Shown: positions 9,209 through 18,390 of the stretch, piece after piece
How positions within the stretch are numbered: position 1 is the first letter of the stretch
How the letters are laid out: each line of letters starts with the position of its first letter
Source: Microbacterium sp. Root61
GTDB taxonomy: Bacteria > Actinomycetota > Actinomycetes > Actinomycetales > Microbacteriaceae
DNA: 64,000 bases
Assembly: GCF_001427525.1 (NCBI RefSeq)
Contig: NZ_LMGU01000001.1
Coordinates: 2,475,759-2,539,758 of the forward strand
Direction: 5' to 3'
Notes under the pieces: model-generated
Database searches by the model: none
What the model was told of the DNA's origin: nothing
Seen by the model: the letters and a program-made list of their open reading frames with translations, nothing else
Program-made: the position numbers and the translations under genes

Positions 9209-10513
9209 CTACTTCACTCCCTTGATGCGGTAGACGAGGATGGCGCCGGCCAGGGCGACGACAGCGCCGAACAGGTAGTACGTGGTGTAGCCGCCGAGCG
9301 CTGTGGTCGCGCCGAACGCGATGATCGCGGGAGCGATGGCCGGGGCGATCGACTGGGGCAGGGCGTTGGCGATGTTCAGCACGCCGAGGTCCTTGGCGAC
9401 ATCGTTCGGGTTGGGCAGCACCTGGGTGGCCAGGGCGAGGTCGACCGACATGAACGACCCGGCACCGAAGCCGATGATGGCCTGGGCGACGATCACCATG
9501 GTGAGGTCGGGGGCGAAGGCCAGGACGACCAGGCCGACGACCATGATGAGGCCGGCGATCGCGACGAACGGGCGACGCTTGCCGATCTTGTCGGAGAGGA
9601 TGCCGCCGATCGGGGCCGAGATCAGCATGGCCGCCATCGACGCCATGTTGGCGATGAGGATGGTCGAGATCGCCGCCTGCTCGTCGAGCTGGAACTTCTC
9701 GGTCAGGTAGAACGGCAGGAAGGTCGCGATGCCGGCGTAGCCGAACATCACGAGGAACTTTGTGAGCCAGGTCCATCCGAAGTCGGGGTGCTTGCGCGGG
9801 TTGAACACGAACGAGCCGAAGAACTGTCCGACGGTGAACTTCTGCGTCGGCTTCTCCTCGAGGCGGCGGTCCTTCAGCACGAGGACGAACAGGACGGCCA
9901 GCACCGTCGCGATGACAGCGGGCACGACGAAGCGCGCGAAATCGTCGGAGATGAAGTTCACGAGGAAGCTGCCGCTCAGGATGCCGATCGGCGTCGTGAT
10001 GCCGACGATGCCCGAGACCTTGCCGCGGTTGCCGGCGGGAACCTGGTCGGGGAGCGTCGCGTTGGCGGCGGCAAGCACGGAGTTCATCGCGGCCTGCACG
10101 AGGCACCAGGCGATCAGGACGACCCAGACGGAGGATGCCGCGCCGATGATGATGAAGCCACCGAGGCCGACGAGCGAGCCGCCGAGGATCCACGGGCGAC
10201 GCATGCCCCAGCGCGAGGTGGTGCGGTCGGAGAGGCGACCTGCCAACGGGTTGGCGAGGAGGGCGAACAGCGCGCCCACACCCATGATCATGCCGAGGTT
10301 GCCGGTCGCCTGCTCCGGCGTGGCCGAGATGTGCTGCACCTTGAAGGCCATCGAGACCATGACGGGCGTCAGGAGGGCGAGGTAGACACCGAAGTTCACG
10401 ACGGCGAGACCCGGCGTGTAGCCGCGCGGCGTCTTGCGGGGGGTCGTGCCCGGGGCCTTGAAGCCGGTGGTTCCGGCAGCCGCCGCGGTCGCGGCGGGTG
10501 ACAGCTCTGTCAT
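9209..10513 (-). CDS. MFS sugar/glycoside transporter
   Basis: A 434-residue polytopic membrane protein with about 12 predicted helices. It carries the MFS loop motif GRLSDRTTSRWGMRRPWILGG between helices 2 and 3 and a weaker copy (GGILSDKIGKRRP) in the second half, resembling the SLC45/GPH-type sugar symporters. The start at 10511-10513 follows GAAAGGA; a longer upstream frame lacks a ribosome site. It is the first gene of the operon with the GH3 enzyme, so it most likely imports the glycoside that enzyme splits. The operon is divergent from the double TetR gene and shares the doubled operator at 10575-10618. Confidence 0.9.
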   Translation of the reverse strand: MTELSPAATAAAAGTTGFKAPGTTPRKTPRGYTPGLAVVNFGVYLALLTPVMVSMAFKVQHISATPEQATGNLGMIMGVGALFALLANPLAGRLSDRTTSRWGMRRPWILGGSLVGLGGFIIIGAASSVWVVLIAWCLVQAAMNSVLAAANATLPDQVPAGNRGKVSGIVGITTPIGILSGSFLVNFISDDFARFVVPAVIATVLAVLFVLVLKDRRLEEKPTQKFTVGQFFGSFVFNPRKHPDFGWTWLTKFLVMFGYAGIATFLPFYLTEKFQLDEQAAISTILIANMASMAAMLISAPIGGILSDKIGKRRPFVAIAGLIMVVGLVVLAFAPDLTMVIVAQAIIGFGAGSFMSVDLALATQVLPNPNDVAKDLGVLNIANALPQSIAPAIAPAIIAFGATTALGGYTTYYLFGAVVALAGAILVYRIKGVK

Positions 10514-10574
10514 GGGGGTCCTTTCACAGCGGCGTGCAGCGCCTGCTGGTGCCGGGCGCCATCGGAAGAATACA

Positions 10575-10618
10575 TCAATCCCGACCGATTGGTAACTCAA
10601 TCCTGACCGCTTGGTAGC
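10575..10618. promoter_or_regulatory. Two adjacent 22-base repeats, candidate operators of the double TetR
   Basis: Two head-to-tail 22-base repeats (10575-10596 and 10597-10618) differ at only three positions; each contains a near-palindrome, ACCGATTGGT and ACCGCTTGGT. They lie in the 142-base gap between the MFS gene and the divergent TetR gene, where they could control both promoters. TetR operators are normally about this size; having two abutting copies fits a regulator with two DNA-binding domains. Binding is inferred. Confidence 0.65.
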
Positions 10619-10655
10619 CGCCCGCTAAGCTGGAGCCTCGCAGGGAGAAGAACCG

Positions 10656-11954
10656 GTGACGATGACGACAACCGTGCAACGGGGCGCAGCACGCAGCACT
10701 CGCGCCGATCAGACGCGCGCCGGCATCGTCGCCGCAGCGCGAGACGCCTTCGTCACCCACGGATATCGCGCGACTTCGCTCCGCGATGTCGCCGCGGTCG
10801 CGGGCATCAGCCATCCCGGCCTTCTGCGTCACTTCGCCACCAAGGACGAGCTGCTGGCCGCCGTGGTGGCCGACATCGAGGAACAGAACGAGAACCTGCT
10901 CCTCCAGCGGGTGGAAGCGGATGAGCCGGGCACTCTCGACTACACCGAAGTGGCTCGCCACAACGCCGAGATCCCCGGCTACCTGGCACTCTTCTCGGCA
11001 CTCAACGGCGAAGCATCCGCCTCGCTCCATCCGGCCCACGACCGCATGCGCGAGCGGTACACGCGTCTGATCGAACTGTCGTCCGCCTCGATCGAAGAGG
11101 CCATCATCCACAACGTGGTCGATGTCGACCGCGATCCGCACGGCGAAGCGGTGCGACTCGCCGCCGCCTGGGACGGCCTGCAACTGCTGGAGCAGTACCT
11201 GCCCGAACGGGTCAGTGTCATCGATGCGCTCGAACGGCAGCAGGAGTTCTTGAGCCTGCCCGTGGGCTGGCGCGACCCCGGCGAAGCCGCGCCCCGTACC
11301 GACCCGGCGCCCGTCCCGGGGTTCCCGGCGCTCGGCGGTCCCGCGGAGCCCGAGGTCGGCTACCGCCCGGGCCGCGAGCGCCGGGCGCGCATCATCGCCG
11401 ACGCGACGGCGCTGTTCGCGGCGGAGGGCTACGCCGACACGAGTCTGCGCGACATCGCTGCGAAAGTGGGGGTGTCCAAGTCGACGCTGCTGCACCACTA
11501 CCCGTCGAAGGAGGAGCTGCTCAGCGCCGTGCTGCGCGAGCGCGACCAACGGATCGACCAGCAGCCGTTGCCCGTCGGTCGCGCACGCGCCGCCGAGGAG
11601 CTGCGCCAGATCCCGGCCGGCGCCGCCCGGAGTGCCGCCACCACCCCGGGCCTGATCGAGGTGTACGCCGTGCTGTCGTGCGAGGCGCTGCCCGCCGACC
11701 ACCCCGCGCATGCCTACTTCGAGGACCGCTTCACGCGCGTCATCGACTACTTCGCCGAGCTGCTGCGCCTGGCGCAGGCCGACGGCGATCTCCCCTCGCA
11801 CCGCGACCCCGAGTTCGAGGCGATCTGGCTCGTCGCCCTGTGGGACGGCCTGCAGTACCAGTGGCTCTACGACCGCGACAGCGTCGACATCGCCGCGCAC
11901 CTCACGGCCCACCTCGACGACGTCCTGCCTCGGACCGAGGCATCCGAGGACTGA
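10656..11954 (+). CDS. Double TetR-family regulator (two complete TetR units fused)
   Basis: A 432-residue protein, about twice the usual TetR size. Unit one has its helix-turn-helix at about residues 40-62 (TSLRDVAAVAGISHPGLLRHF); unit two repeats the layout from about residue 236 (TSLRDIAAKVGVSKSTLLHHY). Each is followed by its own ligand-type helical domain with a matching LAAAWDGLQ / LVALWDGLQ segment, so the whole gene is an internal duplication. The GTG at 10656 is chosen for the AGGGAG eight bases upstream; an ATG two codons later is possible. It is divergent from the MFS/GH3 operon and likely represses it and itself through the doubled 22-base site. Confidence 0.9.
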   Translation: MTMTTTVQRGAARSTRADQTRAGIVAAARDAFVTHGYRATSLRDVAAVAGISHPGLLRHFATKDELLAAVVADIEEQNENLLLQRVEADEPGTLDYTEVARHNAEIPGYLALFSALNGEASASLHPAHDRMRERYTRLIELSSASIEEAIIHNVVDVDRDPHGEAVRLAAAWDGLQLLEQYLPERVSVIDALERQQEFLSLPVGWRDPGEAAPRTDPAPVPGFPALGGPAEPEVGYRPGRERRARIIADATALFAAEGYADTSLRDIAAKVGVSKSTLLHHYPSKEELLSAVLRERDQRIDQQPLPVGRARAAEELRQIPAGAARSAATTPGLIEVYAVLSCEALPADHPAHAYFEDRFTRVIDYFAELLRLAQADGDLPSHRDPEFEAIWLVALWDGLQYQWLYDRDSVDIAAHLTAHLDDVLPRTEASED

Positions 11955-12093
11955 TCCGGTTCGGGCACGAGGCCTCGCCCAGCCGCCGCCCGCCGCCCGC
12001 AACCGCGAGCGCGAGCGCACGACCTAGCTGACGCCGCAAACCCGTACGCTCGCGCGTCACCGACGGCACGCAGTCGCGCGCCCCAGCCCAGCG

Positions 12094-14100
12094 TCAGGCG
12101 GCGGCGATGACCGCGAGCACGGCGTCGCCGTAGGCCTCGCGCTTCTTGGCGCCGATGCCGGTGACCCCGTCGAGCTCCGCGAGCGAGCCGGGCTTGGCCT
12201 GAGCGAGCGCGCGCAGCGTGGCATCGCCGAACACGATGTACGCGGGAACGCCCTGCTCCTTCGCCTGCCCTGCGCGCCACGTGCGGAGCGCTTCGAACAG
12301 ACCCTGATCTGCGGCATCCAGCGTGTCCGCGGCCGACGACGACCGCCGCGTGCGCGTGGAACCGCCCCCGCCGCCGCGACCGAGCACGTCCCGCCGCAGC
12401 GGGACGGGGGCCTCGCCGCGCAGCACGGCGGCGCTGGCGTCGCTGAGACCGAGCGTGCCGTACTCGCCCTGTGCCACAAGGATGCCGCGGGCCAGGAGCT
12501 GCCGGATGACGCTGCGCCAGTCCTGCTCGGACAGGTCGGCACCGAGCCCGAAGGTGGACAGCCGGTCGTGACCCTGCTGGGTCATCCGGTCGGTGCGGCT
12601 GCCGCGGAGGATGTCGATGAGGTGCCCGGCGCCGAACGACTGGCCGCGCTCACGCTGCAGGCGCACGATCGTGGACAGCAGCTTCTGCGCCGGCACGAGT
12701 CCGTCCCAGGTCTCGGGCGGCGTCAGACACGTGTCGCAGTTGCCGCACGGGGCGGATGCCTCGCCGAAGTAGGCGAGCAGGTTCTGGCGGCGGCATCCGA
12801 CCGTCTCGCACAGGGCGAGCATCGCGTCGAGGTGCTGGCCGAGGCGCATCTTGTACGACCGGTCGCCGGGGCTCTTGTCGATCAGTCGGCGCTGCTGCAC
12901 GACGTCGCCGAGGCCGTACGCCATCCAGGCCACGGCGGGCTCGCCGTCGCGGCCGGCGCGGCCGGTCTCCTGGTAGTAGCCCTCGACCGACTTGGGCAGA
13001 TCGACGTGCGCCACGAACCGGACGTCGGGCTTGTCGATGCCCATGCCGAACGCGATCGTGGCGACCATGACGACGCCGTCCTCGCGCAGGAACCGCGACT
13101 GGTTGCGGGCCCGGATGGAGGCGTCGAGTCCTGCGTGGTACGGCAGCGCGTCGATGCCCTGCGTCCGCAGATACTCGGCGGTCTGCTCCACGGTCTTGCG
13201 GCTGAGCGCGTAGACGATGCCCGCGGATCCGGCCTCCTGCGAGCGGATGAAGGACACGAGCTGGCGTCGCGGATCGACCTTCGGCTCGATGCGGTACTGG
13301 ATGTTCGGGCGGTCGAAGCTCGCCACGAAGTGCGCGGCCGAGTCGAGGCGCAGGCGTTCCGCGATCTCACGGTGCGTCTCATGCGTCGCCGTCGCCGTGA
13401 GGGCCATGCGCGGGACGCCGGGGAACAGATCGGCGAGCCCGCCGAGGGTGAGGTAGTCGGGCCGGAAGTCGTGGCCCCACTGCGAGACGCAGTGCGCCTC
13501 GTCGATGGCGATGACGCTGAGTGAGCCGCGCTGCAGCAGCGACGCGGTCGCGGCGGAGGAGAGCCGCTCGGGGGCGACGTAGATGAGGTCGAGCTGGCCG
13601 GTCAGGTAGGCCTGCTCGACGCGGGCGCGCTCCTGCGCATCCTGCGTCGAGTTGAGGTACGCCGCGCGCACGCCGTTGGCGAGGAGCGCATCGACCTGGT
13701 CGTGCATCAGCGCGATCAGCGGGCTGATGACCAGCCCGGTGCCCTCGCGCACGAGCGCGGGCACCTGGAACGTCACACTCTTGCCGCCGCCGGTGGGCAT
13801 CAGGACGATCGCGTCGCCGCCGCCGATGACATGGTCGACGATCGCGGCCTGGTCGCCGCGGAACGCGTCGTATCCGTAGACCGTGTGCAGCGCCTCGCCG
13901 GCGGTCGCGTAGCGGGCGGGCGTGGCGGCGAGCGGTGCCGCGGGCGGAGGGGCGAACGAAGCGGATGCCGCTGCCTCACGGGCCGACGGTGGTGCCCAGG
14001 CGTCCTCCGGCGGTGGCGCCCATTCGTCGTCGGGCGGCAGGTACTCGTCAGGGTTCCACGCGACGTCGGCGTAGGGGTCGGCCGGAGTCGCTGTAGTCAC
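12094..14100 (-). CDS. recQ: ATP-dependent DNA helicase RecQ
   Basis: A 668-residue 3'-5' helicase of recombination and replication-fork repair. After a Pro/Ala-rich N-terminal extension of about 65 residues come Walker A (MPTGGGKS, about 101-108), the DEAH box in IDEAHCVSQWGHDFRPDY, motif VI (QETGRAGRDG), the zinc-binding cysteines of the RQC region (GCRRQN and APCGNCDTC), and an HRDC domain in the last 80 residues. It starts with GTG at 14098-14100. The N-terminal extension is longer than in E. coli RecQ and probably disordered. Neighbours show no linked function. Confidence 0.96.
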   Translation of the reverse strand: MTTATPADPYADVAWNPDEYLPPDDEWAPPPEDAWAPPSAREAAASASFAPPPAAPLAATPARYATAGEALHTVYGYDAFRGDQAAIVDHVIGGGDAIVLMPTGGGKSVTFQVPALVREGTGLVISPLIALMHDQVDALLANGVRAAYLNSTQDAQERARVEQAYLTGQLDLIYVAPERLSSAATASLLQRGSLSVIAIDEAHCVSQWGHDFRPDYLTLGGLADLFPGVPRMALTATATHETHREIAERLRLDSAAHFVASFDRPNIQYRIEPKVDPRRQLVSFIRSQEAGSAGIVYALSRKTVEQTAEYLRTQGIDALPYHAGLDASIRARNQSRFLREDGVVMVATIAFGMGIDKPDVRFVAHVDLPKSVEGYYQETGRAGRDGEPAVAWMAYGLGDVVQQRRLIDKSPGDRSYKMRLGQHLDAMLALCETVGCRRQNLLAYFGEASAPCGNCDTCLTPPETWDGLVPAQKLLSTIVRLQRERGQSFGAGHLIDILRGSRTDRMTQQGHDRLSTFGLGADLSEQDWRSVIRQLLARGILVAQGEYGTLGLSDASAAVLRGEAPVPLRRDVLGRGGGGGSTRTRRSSSAADTLDAADQGLFEALRTWRAGQAKEQGVPAYIVFGDATLRALAQAKPGSLAELDGVTGIGAKKREAYGDAVLAVIAAA

Positions 14101-14164
14101 CCCTCCAGGGTATCCGCGACCGCCGACGTACCCGGCCGACCGGGAATCACGAAGCCGTCACCGT

Positions 14165-14279
14165 CGCAGACGGTTCACGATTCAGTCTCCCGTCGAAGGC
14201 GCGGTCCGAATCACCGCTGAATCGCGGTCACGCGGCATCGCGGCGGACACGCCAAGACTGAACTGCGAACCGTGCGGCG
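14165..14279. repeat. Imperfect long inverted repeat between recQ and the DUF1684 gene
   Basis: Arms of about 24 bases (14165-14188 and 14255-14279) share ACGGTTC and TTCAGTCT in inverted order with a few mismatches, separated by about 66 bases that contain further GC-rich complementary pieces. It lies past the stop of the DUF1684 gene on its strand. It could end that transcript or be a relic of a small mobile palindromic element. It holds no gene that I can support. Confidence 0.5.
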
Positions 14280-14333
14280 TCGGAGACGCTGGGGCGGTCG
14301 GCGCGAGCGGGGGCGACCCAGCACCGCGGCAGG

Positions 14334-15080
14334 CTAGAGGGTGAAGCCCTCGGCGTACCGGACCCGCTTCTCGCCGGCACGCACGGGGAAGCCGAGGCGG
14401 TTCTGAAGCGGCGGGAGGGGGCAGTTCATCTGGTTGGAGAACCCGCACGGCGGGACGATCGCGCGGTTGAAGTCGATGACGACGGGCTGACCCTCGCCGA
14501 TGGCCTCCGTGGCGGGCCGCTCGAGGAACAGGAACCGTCCGGCGCCGTAGGTCTCGGAGCCGTTGGTCGGATCGCCGAAGACGAGCTGCAGCAGCGCCCG
14601 CTCGCCGTCGGTCGTGTCGAGCGCAGCGAGGCGGTACTCCCGGCCCTCCCACGTGAAGACGAGGTCGCCGGAGACGATGTGCTCGCGCGTGCCGCCGGCA
14701 TCCTTCAGATGTTCGAAGGGCACGACGCGCTCCTCGTCCACCAGCTCGAAATGCCCCTCGACGACGAGGTCGGGGTCGTAGTCGTACGACTCGATCTCTT
14801 CGAACGCGGCCCGGGCCGGGGCATCCGCTCGCCAGATCCGGTAGCCGTGCTGCGGCTCGCCCGTGTCGATGTCAGTGCGGGTCAGCCGGGTCAGGACGGC
14901 GTCCTCGGGGTGGCCGCTGCGCGCCTCGCTGTCGTCGACCGGCGGGACTCCGGACCCCGACCACTGCGTCAGCACCAGCGACAGTGAGCCGAGCGGCCCC
15001 GTCACGGAGGCACGACGGCTCTCGTTCCAGTCGGTCCACTCCGCGATCGCATCCACAGGTGTTGCAACGTCACTCGTCAT
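14334..15080 (-). CDS. DUF1684 domain protein
   Basis: A 248-residue soluble protein. It ends with the block typical of DUF1684: VVIDFNRAIVPPCGFS, then NCPLPPLQNRLGFPVRAGEK. The middle part is beta-rich (EHIVSGDLVFTWEGREYRL). No member has a clear biochemical role known to me; the conserved Asn-Arg-Ala and the two Cys (PPCGF, NCPLP) suggest a metal or redox site, which is speculation. The gene stands alone on the minus strand between recQ and the Ski2-like helicase. The ATG at 15078-15080 is the natural start for the domain. Confidence 0.85.
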   Translation of the reverse strand: MTSDVATPVDAIAEWTDWNESRRASVTGPLGSLSLVLTQWSGSGVPPVDDSEARSGHPEDAVLTRLTRTDIDTGEPQHGYRIWRADAPARAAFEEIESYDYDPDLVVEGHFELVDEERVVPFEHLKDAGGTREHIVSGDLVFTWEGREYRLAALDTTDGERALLQLVFGDPTNGSETYGAGRFLFLERPATEAIGEGQPVVIDFNRAIVPPCGFSNQMNCPLPPLQNRLGFPVRAGEKRVRYAEGFTL

Positions 15081-15160
15081 GGATGTATTCGATCACCGCG
15101 CCGCGCGGCCGCGAAATCGTGTGGCCGCGTGTGTCGTCCCAGCCCGCGGGCAGCCGATTC

Positions 15161-15376
15161 CTCCACGCGCAACGTCGGAGATCGCCACAACCTCGGTGAA
15201 AAGAACCCCGGACCGGTCGAAGAACCGCAGATCTCCGACAATGTGGCGCACGGGCCGCAAGCTCGGTCCGCGACACCCCTCCACCGCAATGTCGGAGATC
15301 ACCACGACGTCGGCGAAATCGGGCCCGAAGGGGCCGACGAACGGAGGCTCTTCGACGTTGTGGCGCACGGCGGGCC
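15161..15376. repeat. Tandem pair of diverged palindromic repeat elements
   Basis: Two copies of one element, 15161-15256 and 15279-15376, align along their length with many substitutions. Shared blocks are CTCCAC, CGCAAYGTCGGAGATC, then a GC-rich middle, and TGTGGCGCACGG at the end. Copy one is itself an inverted repeat (GTCGGAGATC at 15174-15183 against GATCTCCGAC at 15230-15239); copy two has weaker arms (GTCGGAG from 15291 against CTTCGAC). They fill most of the 312-base gap between the DUF1684 gene and the helicase, which contains no supportable gene. Confidence 0.7.
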
Positions 15377-15392
15377 AGACAAGCCCGTCCGA

Positions 15393-17945
15393 CTACAGCC
15401 GCAGCACTTCGGTGACGCGCACCACCGCGGTGCCTTCCTCTTCGGATGCCGCGAGGTCGACCTCCGCCCGGATGCGCCAGTCGTGGTTGTGGTCGGGGTC
15501 GTCGAGGGTCTGCTCGACGCGCCAGATGCCGGGCTCCGACTCGTCGATGCTCACCAGCGCGGGGGAACGCGCGGGGCCACCGGTGAGCAGCTCGTCGTGC
15601 TCGTCGTAGTACGTGTCCAGGATGGCCGGCCAGTCGACGTCGGGATCCAGCTCGGCCAGTTCGTCGTCGCGCTGCCGCGCCGCGAGCTGCACGCGACGGA
15701 ACAGCTCGTTGCGCACGAGCACCACGAACGCGCGGCGGTTGGTCAGCACCGACGGCGGTGCGGGCGGCACGACGGGCGCGGTCGGGTCGTCGACCGGGTT
15801 GATCAGGCTCTCCCACTCGTCGACCAGGCTCGAGTCGACCTGTCGCACCAGCTCACCGAGCCACGCGATCAGGTCGAGCAGGTCCTCGGTCTGCGCCTCT
15901 GCCGGAACCGTCTGACGGATCGCCCGATACGCGTCGCTGAGGTAGCGCAGCACCAGGCCCTCGCTGCGGGCGAGCTGGTACATCGAGGTGAACTCGGCGA
16001 ACGACAGCGCCCGCTCGAACATGTCGCGCACCACCGACTTCGGCGACAGCGCGAAGTCGCGCACCCACGGCTGGCTCGAGGCGAACACCTCGAACGACTG
16101 CTCGAGCAGCTCGGCGAGAGGCTTCGGGTAGGTGACATCCTCGAGCAGCTCCATGCGCTGGTCGTACTCGATGCCGTCGCGCTTCATCGCGGCGACCGCC
16201 TCGCCGCGCGCCATGAACTGCTGCTGCGACAGCACCGGCCGCGGGTCGTCCAGCGTCGCCTCGATGATGCTGACGACGTCGAGCGCGTAGTGCCCGGTGC
16301 CGATGCTCGGCTGCGATCCGGCGGGAGGGGCGGATGCCACGGACCGCGACTCCTCCGGATCCAGCAGCTCGATCGCGGCGAGCGCGAAGGGCGACAGCGG
16401 CTGGTTGAGGGCGAAGTTCGGCTGCAGATCGACGGTGAGACGGATGCCGCCATCCGGGCCGACCTCGACGACGTCGGCCGCGACGAGCGTGCGGAAGATC
16501 GCGAGCGCGCGGCGCGCCAGCTCGTACTTGCGGGGCCGGGGCTCGTGGTTGTCGAAGACGAGCGACCGGATGTTCGCGAAGACGTCGCCACCCCGGGCGA
16601 TGACGTTGATCATCATCGCGGCGGTGAGCTGCAGGTGCGGCGTGAGCGGCTCGGGCTCGGCCGCGACGAGGCGTTCGAACGACGCCTCGCCCCAGTTGAC
16701 GAAGCCGGCCGGAGCCTTCTTGCGCACGACCTTGCGCAGCTTCTTCGGGTCGTCCCCGGCCTTGGCCACCGCGGCGGTGTTCTCGATCTCGTGCTCGGGC
16801 GCCATCACGACCACGGTGCCGGCGGTGTCGTACCCCGCTCGTCCCGCACGCCCCGCGATCTGGTGGAACTCGCGGGCGCTGAGCTGCCGCATCCGCTGTC
16901 CGTCGTATTTCGAGAGCGCCGTGATCAGCACGGTGCGGATCGGGACGTTGATGCCTACGCCGAGCGTGTCGGTGCCGCAGATGACCCGGAGCAACCCCCG
17001 CTGTGCGAGCGTCTCGACCAATCGTCGGTAGCGCGGCAGCATGCCCGCGTGGTGCACGCCGATACCGGCGCGCACGTACCGGGAGAGGGTGCGACCGAAC
17101 GTGGTGGTGAAGCGGAAGCCGCCGATCGCCTCGGCGATCTCGTCCCGCTGCGCGCGGGTGACGACCTTGACGGACGAGAGCGCCTGCGCGCGCTCCATGG
17201 CCGCGGCCTGCGAGAAGTGCACGACGTAGACGGGCGCCTGCCCGGTCTCCAGCAGCTCCTCGACGGTCTCGTGGATCTGGGTGCGGGCGTAGGAGAAGTG
17301 CAGCGGCACGGGACGCTCGACTCCTGTGATGCGGGCGGTCGGCCGCCCGGTGCGCCGCACGAGGTCGTCGGCGATCTCGGTGACGTCGCCGAGCGTCGCC
17401 GACATCAGCACGAACTGCGCGCGGGGCAGGAGCAGCAGGGGCACCTGCCAGGCCCACCCCCGGTCGGGGTCGCCGTAGTAGTGGAACTCGTCCATCACGA
17501 CCTGGTCGGCGTCGGTGTCGGCGCCGTGGCGCAGGGCCTGGTTCGCGAGGATCTCGGCGGTGCAGCAGATGATCGAGGCATCCGGGTTCACCGACGAGTC
17601 GCCGGTGACCATCCCCACGTTCGCCGCTCCGAAGATCTCGACCAGCGCGAAGAACTTCTCGCTCACGAGCGCCTTGATCGGTGCCGTGTAATAGGTCTTC
17701 CCGCCGCGGGCGAGGCACGCCAGGTGCGCGGCGACGGCGACCAGCGACTTGCCGGTGCCGGTCGGGGTGGAAAGGATGACGTTCGCACCCGAGACCAGCT
17801 CGATGATCGCCTCGTCCTGCGCGGGATACAGCGTCAGGCCGCGCCCGGAGGCCCACTGGACGAACCCCTCGTAGACCGCATCGGGGTCGGACCCGCGCGG
17901 CACGAGGTCGAGGAGAGCGTCGGGCATCTCCCGAGTCTGCCTCAT
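15393..17945 (-). CDS. Ski2/Mtr4-like DEAD/DEAH helicase with DUF3516 domain
   Basis: About 850 residues. The helicase core has Walker A STPTGTGKS, then a DEFH Walker B box (VVMDEFHYYGD), SATLGD and the motif VI region HQIAGRAGRAG. The C-terminal third is the DUF3516 region found in actinobacterial relatives of Ski2 RNA helicases. It probably unwinds RNA in turnover or processing, by family analogy only. The start is uncertain: ATG at 17943-17945 (used here) or the next ATG at 17925-17927; neither has a well-spaced ribosome site, and longer upstream frames are Arg/Gly-rich and unlikely to be translated. Confidence 0.88.
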   Translation of the reverse strand: MRQTREMPDALLDLVPRGSDPDAVYEGFVQWASGRGLTLYPAQDEAIIELVSGANVILSTPTGTGKSLVAVAAHLACLARGGKTYYTAPIKALVSEKFFALVEIFGAANVGMVTGDSSVNPDASIICCTAEILANQALRHGADTDADQVVMDEFHYYGDPDRGWAWQVPLLLLPRAQFVLMSATLGDVTEIADDLVRRTGRPTARITGVERPVPLHFSYARTQIHETVEELLETGQAPVYVVHFSQAAAMERAQALSSVKVVTRAQRDEIAEAIGGFRFTTTFGRTLSRYVRAGIGVHHAGMLPRYRRLVETLAQRGLLRVICGTDTLGVGINVPIRTVLITALSKYDGQRMRQLSAREFHQIAGRAGRAGYDTAGTVVVMAPEHEIENTAAVAKAGDDPKKLRKVVRKKAPAGFVNWGEASFERLVAAEPEPLTPHLQLTAAMMINVIARGGDVFANIRSLVFDNHEPRPRKYELARRALAIFRTLVAADVVEVGPDGGIRLTVDLQPNFALNQPLSPFALAAIELLDPEESRSVASAPPAGSQPSIGTGHYALDVVSIIEATLDDPRPVLSQQQFMARGEAVAAMKRDGIEYDQRMELLEDVTYPKPLAELLEQSFEVFASSQPWVRDFALSPKSVVRDMFERALSFAEFTSMYQLARSEGLVLRYLSDAYRAIRQTVPAEAQTEDLLDLIAWLGELVRQVDSSLVDEWESLINPVDDPTAPVVPPAPPSVLTNRRAFVVLVRNELFRRVQLAARQRDDELAELDPDVDWPAILDTYYDEHDELLTGGPARSPALVSIDESEPGIWRVEQTLDDPDHNHDWRIRAEVDLAASEEEGTAVVRVTEVLRL

Positions 17946-18069
17946 CCACCTGGGCTGCACCCCCGCCAGCCCGGTTGCGCTCCGCTCGCCTAGGCCGCGC
18001 CCGCACCCCCGACCGTGGCGGAACACCCCGGCCGCGCCGTACGTTGGAGTTCACGACGAGAGGAAGACC

Positions 18070-18390
18070 GTGACCGATATCAGCGACGTGCTCACCGTGA
18101 CCCGCAATGACGAGGCCGGACGCTACGAGATCCACGTGGGCGAGGTGCTCGGCGGATTCACCGAGTTCGTGCCCGACGCGCGCGGCCGACTCGTCTTCCC
18201 GCACACCGAGGTCGATCCTGCGTTCAAAGGCAAGGGGCTGGCCTCCGTCCTGGTCTCGCAGGCGATGACGGATGTCGCATCTCGCGGCGAGACCGTCGTT
18301 CCGCAGTGCCCGTTCGTGGTCCGCTACCTGCGTGAGAACGACGTTCCGGGCCTCACCATCGACTGGCCGTCGGGAGGCGGCGGGGTATGA
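18070..18390 (+). CDS. Short GNAT-family N-acetyltransferase (YjdJ/NATD1 type)
   Basis: A 106-residue single-domain protein beginning with GTG after a good GAGAGGAAG site. It shows the compact GNAT form: a beta strand (YEIHVGEVLGGFTEF), then HTEVDPAFKGKGLASVLVSQAM, where GKGLA is the acetyl-CoA pyrophosphate loop, and CPFVVRYLREN near the end. Substrate unknown. Its stop overlaps the start of the pirin gene by four bases (ATGA), so the two are cotranslated. Confidence 0.88.
   Translation: MTDISDVLTVTRNDEAGRYEIHVGEVLGGFTEFVPDARGRLVFPHTEVDPAFKGKGLASVLVSQAMTDVASRGETVVPQCPFVVRYLRENDVPGLTIDWPSGGGGV

Noticed and set aside
4995..9233. Very long open frame on the plus strand (over 1400 codons)
   Set aside because: It lies opposite fhs, gntK and the GH3 gene and has the Arg/His/Gly/Asp-rich composition of a high-GC antisense shadow, with no domain.
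12010..12054. CGCGAGCG/CGCTCGCG hairpin between TetR and recQ
   Set aside because: Only eight pairs with a 29-base loop in a very GC-rich stretch; too weak to call a terminator.
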